From positions 1 to 12,105 of the forward strand of contig JBLNEL010000476.1 in assembly GCA_050262615.1 (NCBI GenBank): a stretch of 12,105 nt of DNA. The letters run 5' to 3'. A model generated the notes under the pieces. It was not told the DNA's origin. It saw only the letters and a program-made list of their open reading frames with translations, and searched no databases. Position 1 is the first letter of the stretch, and every line of letters begins with the position of its first letter. A program made the translations under genes and the position numbers. This stretch comes from JAUZPB01 sp050262615 (GTDB lineage Bacteria; Bacteroidota; Ignavibacteria; Ignavibacteriales; SURF-24). This document shows positions 1 to 7,158 of the stretch, piece after piece.

Positions 1-1580
1 ATTACGAACAGGCAGTGATTTACTTAATTTTGAACCAGGATCCTGAAGACATAAGAAAATTCAGAGATGATGTGCCTGATAAACTCCTCTCAATTTTAGA
101 AAAGCTGATTGCTAAAGAAAAGGAAGAAAGATATGAAGACCTGTCCTCCCTTTTTGAAGACCTGAAGAATATTACTAAACAGGAAGAAAAGGATACATTT
201 CAGCTCCCTGCCCCTACGCCCTCACAATCAATAGCAGTTATGCCTTTTGTAAATGTAAGTAATGATCCGGAACAGGAATATTTCTGCGATGGACTTACAG
301 AGGAACTGATAAACTCACTCTCACGTATAAGAAACCTTAAAGTGGTAGCAAGAACATCCGCATTTGCTTTTAAAGGAGGAAGCATTGATGTAAGAAAAGC
401 AGGCAGAAAGCTTGACGTTAGAACTATATTGGAAGGCAGTGTCAGAAAGGATGGAAACAGGATAAGAATAACAGCTCAGCTCATCAATGTGTTGGATGGA
501 TATCACCTCTGGTCAGAAAGATATGAGATGGATATGAGAGATCTGTTTAAGATACAGGATGAAATAACACTTGCTATAGTAGATGTCCTTAAAGTAAAAC
601 TTCTTGAAAATGAAAAGGAAAAAATGCTGAAGCGTTATACTGATAATATGGAAGCTTATAACCTGTGTCAGCGTGGATTTTTTACTTTCAATCAAATTGA
701 TTTTACCATATTTGAAAAATGTATTGGATTATATAATGAGGCGCTTAATCTTGATCCTAACTATGCCCTCGCATATTATGGTTTGGGTTATACACACTTC
801 GGCAATGCTGTTATGGGCCTTAAACGCCCATCTGAAATAATTGGAGATTTTAGAAAATGCGTTAACAGGATCCTTGAAATAGATAAAAACTTAAGTGAAG
901 GTTATGATCTTTTAGGTTTGCTGAAAGCAGTTTTTGAATGGAACAAACCTGAAGCTCAGAAAGCATGGCAGCACTGCCTGGAATTAAATCCTAATAGTGC
1001 AAATGCCTTAGCAAATATCAGTATTTTATTTTCAACAAAAAGACAATTTGATCTTGCAAAAAAATATGCTGAAAGGGCAAGAGCTATCGATCCCCTCTCG
1101 GAATATACAGAAAGTTCTATTGTCTATCATGACTTCTACACGAATCAATTTGATAAGGTTTATAAACGGCTTTCAAAATATCTGGATGTAAAATCCCGTT
1201 TCCTGGTCGGCCTGCTCTATTTGTGGCGTACACTTACTTTTCTGAATAGAAAAGCAGAAGCTGTAAAGGTATGTAAAGAAATATTTTTAATTATAGGTTT
1301 GAATGATGTTGCATCTGCAATGGATAAGGCCGGTATTGATAACGCATTTTTAACTGCCGCTGATATTCTCGCAGAGATCTACAAACATCATTACCTGTCT
1401 CCATATGACATTGCATTATTATATAGTCATGCTGGAAAACAGGAGCAAGCAATGCATTGGATTGAAGAGGCTTTGGAAGTAACAGATCCAAAGGTTATAT
1501 ACATAAATGCAGAACCGGAATGGCGGAATATCCGCGAAGAACAGCGCTTCAAAAAATATATTAAAAAAGCCGGTTATTGA
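1..1580 (+). CDS. Ser/Thr protein kinase (C-terminal end) fused to FlgO/TolB-like domain and TPR repeats; 5' partial
   Basis: The reading frame is already open at base 3 (Y-E-Q-A-V-I-Y), so the gene starts left of the window; the GTG at 15 is an internal valine. The first ~55 residues match the last helices of a Hanks-type kinase domain: an 'AVIYxILNxDP' segment, then 'VPDKLLSILEKLIAKEKEERY', where the RY corresponds to the conserved kinase subdomain XI arginine region. After a short Pro-rich linker (about nt 205-230) comes a FlgO/TolB-N-like domain (about nt 228-620) with 'IAVMPFVNVSND', 'YFCDGLTEELINSLS' and 'ILEGSVRK'. The rest (about nt 640-1577) is helical TPR-like repeats, e.g. 'ALNLDPNYALAYYGLGYTHF' and 'CLELNPNSANALANISILF'. 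This architecture is common in Ignavibacteria and Acidobacteria, where it is thought to be a signalling kinase with a protein-interaction tail. No membrane segment lies between kinase and FlgO domain in the visible part, so it looks cytoplasmic. Catalytic residues are outside the window. Confidence 0.88.
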   Translation, partial: YEQAVIYLILNQDPEDIRKFRDDVPDKLLSILEKLIAKEKEERYEDLSSLFEDLKNITKQEEKDTFQLPAPTPSQSIAVMPFVNVSNDPEQEYFCDGLTEELINSLSRIRNLKVVARTSAFAFKGGSIDVRKAGRKLDVRTILEGSVRKDGNRIRITAQLINVLDGYHLWSERYEMDMRDLFKIQDEITLAIVDVLKVKLLENEKEKMLKRYTDNMEAYNLCQRGFFTFNQIDFTIFEKCIGLYNEALNLDPNYALAYYGLGYTHFGNAVMGLKRPSEIIGDFRKCVNRILEIDKNLSEGYDLLGLLKAVFEWNKPEAQKAWQHCLELNPNSANALANISILFSTKRQFDLAKKYAERARAIDPLSEYTESSIVYHDFYTNQFDKVYKRLSKYLDVKSRFLVGLLYLWRTLTFLNRKAEAVKVCKEIFLIIGLNDVASAMDKAGIDNAFLTAADILAEIYKHHYLSPYDIALLYSHAGKQEQAMHWIEEALEVTDPKVIYINAEPEWRNIREEQRFKKYIKKAGY

Positions 1581-1619
1581 TAGGAAGTTGTAAAAAACTT
1601 GCTTGATCCCAAAACCATT

Positions 1620-1637
1620 TTCGCCAAATTTGACGAA
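1620..1637. promoter_or_regulatory. 18-bp palindrome, candidate enhancer-binding-protein site (UAS)
   Basis: The sequence TTCGCCAAATTTGACGAA is an inverted repeat with eight of nine base pairs matching, centred at 1628.5. It lies in non-coding DNA about 110 bp upstream of the -24 element at 1738 and about 135 bp upstream of the predicted start of transcription at ~1764. NtrC-family activators typically bind palindromes at about this distance from sigma-54 promoters. Which regulator binds is unknown; the NtrC-type regulator encoded at 7159-8556 is one candidate, but such genomes usually encode several. Confidence 0.5.
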
Positions 1638-1737
1638 CTAATTTAACTGTTTCTGCAGCATTTCAAATTGTCTTATCTCCCACATAAGCATTTATAATAC
1701 AATCACTTACAAACATATCACCTTAAATTAAACTAGC

Positions 1738-1753
1738 TGGCACTCTTTTGGCT
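1738..1753 (+). promoter_or_regulatory. sigma-54 (-24/-12) promoter of the Kelch/beta-helix gene
   Basis: TGGCAC-TCTTT-TGGCT matches the consensus TGGCAC-N5-TTGCW with a perfect -24 element, correct spacing and the key -12 GC at 1751-1752; one base of the -12 block differs (TGGCT for TTGCT). The predicted transcription start is near 1764, giving a ~38-nt leader that contains the Shine-Dalgarno GGGAGG at 1792-1797. A palindrome at activator distance upstream supports the call. Confidence 0.7.
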
Positions 1754-1801
1754 GACAAATAATAATGGATAAGAGAACCATGATTTTTAATGGGAGGCAA
1801 C

Positions 1802-4276
1802 ATGTTAAATGCAACTATAAAGAAACTATGCTTAATATTAATTTCGCTAATAATTTTATTTTACGATCTCTGTGCACAAAACGGTGCATGGACAAAGAAA
1901 GGATCAGTTTCCTGCACACCAAGAGTAGGAGCTTCTGCATGCGTTATTAATGGTAAGATCTATGTAATTGGAGGAATAAATGCTGATTTTTTGAGTCTTG
2001 ATGTAAATGAAATGTACGATCAATTTACAAATAAATGGGAAAAGCGGCAGCCTATACCAACCGCCCGCGGCTTTCTTGCTACGGCTGCTGTTAATAATAT
2101 CATCTATGCATTTGGCGGGGGAAATCCCTCAAATCCAACAAATATAGTCGAAGCTTATGATCCTGCCCTTAATACCTGGACGAAAAAAAACAATATGCTA
2201 TACTCAAATTGTGAAATCCAGGCTGGCGTTGTCGATGGAATTATCTATATCATCGGAGGCGCTTATGATAGACGATATTGCATGGCATATGATCCTGTTA
2301 CAGATCAATGGTCCCGAAAAAAAGACAGGCCAGAGATAGGAGGATGTATCGCACATACTATTTATAAAGACCTGCTCTATACATTCGGCGGATCGAAATC
2401 ACCGCAGGGTCCGGTTTCCCCTGCTGTTTATGCATATGATCCTAAAACTGATACATGGACAAAGAAGAGAGATATGCCTACAAAAAGATTCGGCTTTCAA
2501 ACATTTTTAGTTAAAGACAAAATATATGCTATAGGCGGAACCCAGTCAGTTCCCGGTACTTTATCCGCTGTCGAAGTATATGACCCGGCTGCGGATTCGT
2601 GGGAGATAAAATCAAATATGCCAAATCAACTTGCTTATTTTGCAGGTGCAGTTGTCAATGATAAAATCTATGTAATTAGCGGAACTCCTGATTTTGCAAC
2701 AGTCGCTCAGGATGTATGGGAATATGATCCTTTATTTCATACAGATATTGCTGCAGGGAATGTTAGCGGAATATGGTCCAAAGAAGGATCACCCTACTAT
2801 ATTAATGGCGAAATAACTATTCCCAAAGACTCAACTCTTTCAGTAAAACCCGGTGTTGATATTATTTTTACAGGACATTACAAGTTCAACGTACAGGGCA
2901 GATTACTTGCCTTAGGAACAAAAACCGACTCAATAAGATTTACGGCACAAAATAAAGACAAAGGCTGGCATAGTCTAAGATTTGATAATACTCCGAATAC
3001 AAATGATACTTCCAGGCTTTACTATTGTTCGTTTAAATATGGGAAGGCTAATACAGGAAGTGGCTTTGACAGATCCGGAGGCGCCATTATGATCAATCAA
3101 TTTGATAAGGTTATTGTATCTGATTGTCTGTTTGATTCCAACTTTCAGAGCGGTGAAGGATGGAATCCTGTTGAAGCCAGTCCCGCAATATATATTTCAA
3201 ATGCAAAAGCAATTGTAAAAAACAGCACTTTTAGAAACAACACAGGATCAAAAGGAAGTGCAGTTGGCTGTATTAATAATTCAAAAGCTTTCATTTTAAA
3301 TAATGTGCTGTATAATAACACAGGCAGGTATGGTGCAATTGTCTCCTGCTTTGGAGGCAGTTCTGTCATTTCAGGAAATATAGTATATGACAATAACGCA
3401 ACTGAAGCTGCCGGCGGTATGCTTATAGATAACGGCTCTGCTCCAAGTGTGGAAAACAATATTATTTATAATAATCAGGGTTTCATAGGAGGAATTGCCT
3501 GCTATTTAAATGCCGCACCGGTAATAATAAACAATACTATTACTCATAATTCCGGCAGTACGTATTGCGGAGGTGTCTATTGCGGAACAAATTCAAGTCC
3601 GGTCCTTATTAATAATATTATCTATGAAAATCTTGGTCCCGGCGGACATCAGGTATATATTGATGATGCATATTCAGACCCGCACTTCTTATTTTGTGAC
3701 ATTCAGGGAGGAAAGGAAGGATTTGGCGGTAATGGGGCAGGAATTTATTACAGTGGGCGGTATGAAAACAATATTGATAAAGATCCGGGATTTATAAATT
3801 CCACCCCGTATTTCTCCGAGTTTTCCGGCTCTTCCCCCTGCATCGGTGCCGGAATTGATTCGATACAGGTTTCTGGAAAGTGGTACTATGCTCCAAAACA
3901 CTGCATACTCGGACATCCGCGGCCTGATCCTGCTGATTCAAAACCAGATCTGGGTGCCTGCGAACATCCATCAGCTATACCAACAGATATCGAAAAGGAA
4001 TCATCTGCTCCAAAAGCATTTTCTCTTTCACAAAACTACCCGAATCCCTTCAACCCTGCTACTGTCATATATTATCAGCTTCCAACAGAAAGCCATGTTA
4101 CTCTGAAGATCTATGATATACTGGGCAATGAATTGACTACACTTGTGAATGAGTATAAAACGTCAGGCAGATATAATGTCAGCTGGAAGGCTGAAAATTT
4201 TTCAAGCGGAGTCTACTTCTATATTATCAAGGCTGGCAGTTTTATTCAGATAAAGAAAATGACACTTCTCAGATGA
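1802..4276 (+). CDS. T9SS-exported Kelch-propeller plus parallel beta-helix protein
   Basis: An 824-residue exported protein. The ATG at 1802 is preferred over the in-frame ATG at 1790 because GGGAGG lies just upstream of 1802 (4-nt spacer), whereas 1790 has no ribosome site and sits next to that motif. Residues 1-26 form a signal peptide (basic start, Leu/Ile-rich core, ending CAQ). Next come six Kelch repeats (about nt 1895-2740) carrying IYVIGG, IYAFGG, IYIIGG, LYTFGG, IYAIGG and a degenerate IYVISG, each with a YDP..W motif, so a six-blade beta-propeller. From about nt 2780 to 3700 there are Asn-rich right-handed parallel beta-helix rungs ('NNTITHNSG', 'NNIIYNNQG'). The C-terminus (about nt 4020-4273) is a type A T9SS sorting domain with 'SLSQNYPNPFNPATVIYYQL', 'IYDILGNELTTLV', 'SGVYFY' and final KKMTLLR. 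In this family the domain directs passage through the outer membrane and is then cleaved. The protein is probably a surface adhesin or carbohydrate-binding protein; no catalytic site was identified. It appears to be under sigma-54 control. Confidence 0.9.
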   Translation: MLNATIKKLCLILISLIILFYDLCAQNGAWTKKGSVSCTPRVGASACVINGKIYVIGGINADFLSLDVNEMYDQFTNKWEKRQPIPTARGFLATAAVNNIIYAFGGGNPSNPTNIVEAYDPALNTWTKKNNMLYSNCEIQAGVVDGIIYIIGGAYDRRYCMAYDPVTDQWSRKKDRPEIGGCIAHTIYKDLLYTFGGSKSPQGPVSPAVYAYDPKTDTWTKKRDMPTKRFGFQTFLVKDKIYAIGGTQSVPGTLSAVEVYDPAADSWEIKSNMPNQLAYFAGAVVNDKIYVISGTPDFATVAQDVWEYDPLFHTDIAAGNVSGIWSKEGSPYYINGEITIPKDSTLSVKPGVDIIFTGHYKFNVQGRLLALGTKTDSIRFTAQNKDKGWHSLRFDNTPNTNDTSRLYYCSFKYGKANTGSGFDRSGGAIMINQFDKVIVSDCLFDSNFQSGEGWNPVEASPAIYISNAKAIVKNSTFRNNTGSKGSAVGCINNSKAFILNNVLYNNTGRYGAIVSCFGGSSVISGNIVYDNNATEAAGGMLIDNGSAPSVENNIIYNNQGFIGGIACYLNAAPVIINNTITHNSGSTYCGGVYCGTNSSPVLINNIIYENLGPGGHQVYIDDAYSDPHFLFCDIQGGKEGFGGNGAGIYYSGRYENNIDKDPGFINSTPYFSEFSGSSPCIGAGIDSIQVSGKWYYAPKHCILGHPRPDPADSKPDLGACEHPSAIPTDIEKESSAPKAFSLSQNYPNPFNPATVIYYQLPTESHVTLKIYDILGNELTTLVNEYKTSGRYNVSWKAENFSSGVYFYIIKAGSFIQIKKMTLLR

Positions 4277-4344
4277 ATTAATAGCATAATTTTTCAGGAA
4301 ATAAACAAAAATATTTATTTCATTAAAAAAAAAATAAAACAGAG

Positions 4345-4353
4345 AAAGGAGGT
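4345..4353 (+). promoter_or_regulatory. strong Shine-Dalgarno for the lipoprotein gene
   Basis: AAAGGAGGT with a 6-nt spacer to the ATG at 4360 is a near-perfect anti-16S match. It fixes the start codon and shows that this organism uses Shine-Dalgarno initiation. Confidence 0.8.
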
Positions 4354-4359
4354 ACATAA

Positions 4360-4935
4360 ATGAGAACGTTGATCAGTTTAGCAGTTCTGATTGCATTCTT
4401 TGCACTTTCAGGCTGTTCTAAGGATAGCGAGTCACCGGTTTCTCCGCAAAAAGATAAGTCTGCTTTTTCTAAAATGGTTTTTACTCAAGTTTCAGTAAAG
4501 CAATATTCTGTAAATTTGATTGATCCTGGTGTGACAACAATAGAAAATGGAAAGCAGATCATAAAAAAAATGGTAATGGAAGACCGCTTTGAAGCCAGCA
4601 GTCCGCTTTTGACCGGTAAAGTAATTAATACTGTCAGCAGCATAATGGATCTTACTACCGGAGGAGGTGCAGTATGGGGTAATTTACTTATTATCCCTGA
4701 TGCAGATGCAGGTGGTGGAAAATGGGAGATTGCTTACATTGGCAAAATGATGCCTGCAGGAGCTTCTGTCTGGACATCAACTATAAAAGGATTCGGACGG
4801 GGAGTAGGGGGAACGATAAACAAAATGCGTTATTCAGCTGATTTTGTTATTGTTTCAACTGTTACTCCAACCGGAATTTCGTGGGAGGGTAATGGCACTG
4901 TAAATCTAGCTCAGGTCAAAAACAACAAACAATGA
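4360..4935 (+). CDS. small lipoprotein of unknown family
   Basis: A 191-residue protein with a clear lipoprotein signal: basic start (MR), hydrophobic core to about residue 16, and the lipobox L-S-G-C with the lipidated Cys at residue 19. The mature start is polar and acidic (SKDSES). The rest is Gly-rich with alternating hydrophobic residues (e.g. 'GGGAVWGNLLIIPD', 'GGKWEIAYIGKM', 'ISWEGNGTVNLAQV'), suggesting a beta-barrel or beta-sandwich fold. I do not recognise the family. The stretch from about residue 95 onward vaguely recalls calycin-type barrels, but I cannot support an assignment. It lies 83 nt downstream of the Kelch gene with no terminator visible between, so read-through from the sigma-54 promoter is possible; the gap contains a run of ten A residues. 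The gene ends shortly before a hairpin terminator. Confidence 0.8.
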   Translation: MRTLISLAVLIAFFALSGCSKDSESPVSPQKDKSAFSKMVFTQVSVKQYSVNLIDPGVTTIENGKQIIKKMVMEDRFEASSPLLTGKVINTVSSIMDLTTGGGAVWGNLLIIPDADAGGGKWEIAYIGKMMPAGASVWTSTIKGFGRGVGGTINKMRYSADFVIVSTVTPTGISWEGNGTVNLAQVKNNKQ

Positions 4936-4971
4936 ACATTCAGGAAATGAAAACTTTCGAAACTGTTAATT

Positions 4972-5026
4972 GCAGCCGCAGAAAACATATACGTATTAAC
5001 TCGGGTATACGTGCGGCTGCTTTTTA
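4972..5026 (+). terminator. rho-independent terminator after the lipoprotein gene
   Basis: The outer stem GCAGCCGC (4972-4979) pairs with GCGGCTGC (5013-5020), followed directly by TTTTTATA. Inside, ACGTAT (4991-4996) pairs with ATACGT (5007-5012) around a 10-nt loop, so the hairpin is two stacked stems with a bulge of about 11 nt on the 5' side. It starts 36 nt after the stop codon of the lipoprotein gene. The large bulge is unusual for a simple terminator. Confidence 0.7.
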
Positions 5027-5113
5027 TAAAAAATACTTATTTAATTTTTTTCCATTCGCAAATGTTTTCTTACTAAAGATCTTATGGTGTTCATTTAATT
5101 CGCAATTCATTGA

Positions 5114-5145
5114 ATTTAATAAAAGGATTATTACTTTTATTAAAT
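5114..5145. repeat. 12-bp perfect AT-rich inverted repeat
   Basis: ATTTAATAAAAG (5114-5125) and CTTTTATTAAAT (5134-5145) are exact reverse complements separated by an 8-nt loop, in the 262-bp gap before the DUF202 gene. It may be an operator or a weak hairpin; the low GC and lack of a clean T-run argue against a strong terminator. Confidence 0.6.
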
Positions 5146-5166
5146 CAGCATTTTTATTTATACACA

Positions 5167-5182
5167 AGTAACATTTGTTACT
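5167..5182. repeat. palindrome just upstream of the DUF202 gene
   Basis: AGTAACA-TT-TGTTACT is a perfect 7-bp inverted repeat with a 2-nt centre, ending 15 nt before the ATG at 5198. The position fits a repressor operator overlapping the promoter or leader, or a leader hairpin. No Shine-Dalgarno is visible between it and the start codon. Confidence 0.5.
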
Positions 5183-5197
5183 CAGTTTAATAACAAG

Positions 5198-5557
5198 ATG
5201 AATAACACCGAAACTCAGGAAAATTTAGCAAGGATCAGAACTATACTTGCAATTGAAAGAACATTTGCAGCCTGGATAAGAACAGGTCTGGCTGGCATAG
5301 GAGGCGGACTTGCAATGGTTAAATTAGTTACCTTCAAGACTGAGACACATCAGGTATTCAGCCGTGTCATTGGTATTTTACTCATTATATGGGGGATTAC
5401 TATAATAATATCAGGACTAATTAACTATAAGAATAGCTTAAAGACTTTGAATCAGGATAACATTTATAAAATATCCTTTGCAAAATTCTCTTTTCTTTCC
5501 CTTATACTGATTGCTGCAGCAATACTTATACTTATTGTCCTGATACCGGTAGTTTAA
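5198..5557 (+). CDS. DUF202-family inner-membrane protein
   Basis: A 119-residue membrane protein. Residues 7-30 carry the family signature ('NLARIRTILAIERTFAAW' followed by 'IRTGLA'), seen in DUF202/YidH-like proteins. Three membrane segments are visible: about residues 28-47 (Gly-rich), 56-78 and 97-119, with the C-terminus ending at the last helix. The molecular function of the family is not established. The start at 5198 gives the complete domain, although no good ribosome-binding site precedes it. The gene stands alone between the terminator at 4972-5026 and the convergent barrel gene, whose stop codon is only 9 nt away; no hairpin terminator lies in that 9-nt gap. Confidence 0.85.
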   Translation: MNNTETQENLARIRTILAIERTFAAWIRTGLAGIGGGLAMVKLVTFKTETHQVFSRVIGILLIIWGITIIISGLINYKNSLKTLNQDNIYKISFAKFSFLSLILIAAAILILIVLIPVV

Positions 5558-5566
5558 AATTATGTA

Positions 5567-6727
5567 CTAGAAGCTTACACCTGCCCTGAATAAGAATAGA
5601 TTGTTTTTATATGTGAAATAGTTTTCACTTGAACTGTTGATAATATGCATATACTCCACTCCAAGCTCAATGGAATTCAGCAGTGGAACTGAGTTAAATT
5701 CCTTTGAGAGTCCAAACCATAGCTCCGTTCTCCCATCATGTCTTTGCCTTAGATTTAGTGAATCAGCAAGGTTTTCTTTGTATCTGCGGGTTGAATACTG
5801 CCCGCTTATCTTAAACGTCATATCCCATGGAAGTATCTGAAGAAATTCACTTCCCAAATCGCTTCCTTCAAAACTGAAAGGATCGTCCCACAGGTCCTCG
5901 TCATCTGAATACATAAATTCTGTAAGACTTATAGAGCTGCTTTTATTAAGATTATTTCTAAGTGAGTAGTAAATATTGATGCCGGTATTTTCGAATATTG
6001 ATTGCGATACTTTAAAAGTTGTGAGCAGCTGCGTTTCATCAGTTGTCTTTACATCAGCAGACCGGCCCATCCTCCCCATTTGATGACTATACTGTGAAGA
6101 TGTGGAATACCCCTGTGACAAATTTTTTATTGAATATGCGCGGTTACCGAGCTGAGTCTCAAGATGAAGAGCAGTACCGGTTTCAAAGAACAATGATGAT
6201 CTTAAATATGCAGAATTATCTGTATATGTAAGATTAAATAATGACGGATAATTCTTTTTGTTAAATTTATAACCTGAAACAAACAAAAGGTTATCCGTTA
6301 AGTAGAATTTTCCACTTGCTGAAAATGAATAAGCATTGTACTTATATAGCTTATCGTCTGAGTTATTTTGCTTTAAAGTATAAGATGCGCCAAAGGAAAC
6401 ATTCTCCTCTTCCTGAGATGTATCTAAAAATTTAAAGGAATAATTAAAACCGAAAGAGTGAAGGTTATACGACCTGTCGGCAATATTCCTGAAGTCATTC
6501 AGACCGAAAGAATAAGAAAGGTTAAGTTTTTCTTTTAAGGGCTGATATCCGAGGTTAACCATATAGCTATTGACAAATTCTTCAGATCCGTCACTTAGCC
6601 TGTAAGGATTATCATTATAGATCAGCGAATAATCAATTCCTCCGCTTAGCTGAGCTTTGGTACTATGAAACGAAATTAAAAGAAATATAATAAAAACAGT
6701 TACAGAACTGCCTGCATAGTTTTTCAT
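5567..6727 (-). CDS. putative outer-membrane beta-barrel protein
   Basis: A 386-residue protein. The frame is open further upstream (to 6796), but the start at 6727 is chosen because GGAGG (6740-6736) lies 8 nt before it and because it begins a good signal peptide: MKN, a hydrophobic core 'VTVFIIFLLISF' and cleavage after about 'STKAQ'. The mature part alternates short amphipathic strands rich in Y, F, S and N with polar turns (e.g. 'LNLSYSFGLNDF', 'HSFGFNYSFKF', 'LLFVSGYKF', 'GINIYYSLRNNL'), and it ends in Phe ('FLFRAGVSF'), as outer-membrane barrels do. I do not recognise a named family. An acidic patch ('SDDEDLWDD') near the middle could form an extracellular loop. The ATG overlaps the TGA of the upstream small-protein gene (ATGA), so the two are probably translationally coupled and may work together at the outer membrane. 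It is the last gene of the - strand cluster. Confidence 0.75.
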   Translation of the reverse strand: MKNYAGSSVTVFIIFLLISFHSTKAQLSGGIDYSLIYNDNPYRLSDGSEEFVNSYMVNLGYQPLKEKLNLSYSFGLNDFRNIADRSYNLHSFGFNYSFKFLDTSQEEENVSFGASYTLKQNNSDDKLYKYNAYSFSASGKFYLTDNLLFVSGYKFNKKNYPSLFNLTYTDNSAYLRSSLFFETGTALHLETQLGNRAYSIKNLSQGYSTSSQYSHQMGRMGRSADVKTTDETQLLTTFKVSQSIFENTGINIYYSLRNNLNKSSSISLTEFMYSDDEDLWDDPFSFEGSDLGSEFLQILPWDMTFKISGQYSTRRYKENLADSLNLRQRHDGRTELWFGLSKEFNSVPLLNSIELGVEYMHIINSSSENYFTYKNNLFLFRAGVSF

Positions 6728-7086
6728 TTTCCATGCCTCCCAAGTCTCATTTGTTTTCCTTGCCCCTCTCCTTTCCCCATACCCTTTCCGGACCATCTCA
6801 TGCCCTTTGCACGGCAGTCATTTATTCCGTCACCATCTTTATCCATAAAATTATCCATCATTCTTTTTCTCATCTGCTGCACCCGGGCCTTTCGTTTTCC
6901 TTTTTCAGATGAATCGGCATTGCTGTACATCATGTCACCACTAACCGTTTTTTTATCCTGAAGTCTGCTATTATAACTCTGCGGATCACTTATTTCCCGG
7001 GAATTTTCCTGAGCAACTTTCTCCTGTCCGGACATAGTAATTATCGGGCATAACATAAAAAATAATATGTAAATTATTTTCTTCAT
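6724..7086 (-). CDS. small secreted EF-hand-like, Gly/Met-rich protein (copy 1)
   Basis: A 120-residue protein with an N-terminal signal peptide (MKKIIYILFFMLC..., core to about residue 18, cleavage near SGQ). A basic, Met/Arg-rich helix (about residues 62-81) leads into D82-K-D84-G-D86-G-I-N-D90, a calcium-binding loop motif of the EF-hand/thrombospondin-3 type, followed by Cys91 and a Gly/Met/Lys-rich tail ('GKGMGKGEGQGKQM'). The same layout occurs in the protein encoded at 10487-10858. An in-frame TAA four codons upstream leaves ATG 7086 as the only sensible start, yet no Shine-Dalgarno precedes it. The stop overlaps the start of the barrel gene. It lies 72 nt downstream of the response-regulator gene with a sigma-54-like site between. 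Calcium or other metal binding is inferred from the motif only; the function is unknown. Confidence 0.75.
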   Translation of the reverse strand: MKKIIYILFFMLCPIITMSGQEKVAQENSREISDPQSYNSRLQDKKTVSGDMMYSNADSSEKGKRKARVQQMRKRMMDNFMDKDGDGINDCRAKGMRWSGKGMGKGEGQGKQMRLGRHGK

Positions 7087-7098
7087 ATTAACTGCTTA

Positions 7099-7114
7099 TT
7101 CAATTTGGATGCCA
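7099..7114 (-). promoter_or_regulatory. sigma-54-like promoter candidate before small secreted protein copy 1
   Basis: Read on the minus strand from 7114, TGGCAT-CCAAA-TTGAA matches TGGCAC-N5-TTGCW at correct spacing except for T at the end of the -24 block and A in place of the usually conserved -12 C. The predicted transcription start (~7088) would be only 2 nt before the ATG at 7086, implying a nearly leaderless mRNA. This agrees with the missing Shine-Dalgarno but also makes the call less certain. Confidence 0.4.
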
Positions 7115-7158
7115 TGTGTTTTTCTCTATTTTTCTGCCTTGTTTCAGATTAACGGTGC

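Noticed and set aside
1585..1602. AAGTT/AACTT hairpin after the kinase-TPR gene as a terminator
   Set aside because: The stem is only 5 bp, AT-rich, and no T-run follows.
1790..1801. ATG at 1790 as start of the Kelch gene
   Set aside because: The Shine-Dalgarno GGGAGG (1792-1797) lies downstream of it and serves the ATG at 1802.
3145..3459. 104-codon open frame antisense to the beta-helix region
   Set aside because: It is antisense to a strongly supported coding region, with no ribosome site or recognisable domain; it reflects the repeat-rich codons of the sense strand.
4932..5171. 79-codon open frame starting at the lipoprotein stop (ATGA overlap)
   Set aside because: It has no ribosome-binding site, contains the whole terminator hairpin at 4972-5026 and the AT-rich inverted repeat, and the predicted protein shows no signal, domain or plausible composition.
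6728..6796. 23-residue N-terminal extension of the beta-barrel protein
   Set aside because: The extension overlaps the small-protein gene in another frame, is highly charged and would bury the signal peptide; the ATG at 6727 has GGAGG at good spacing.
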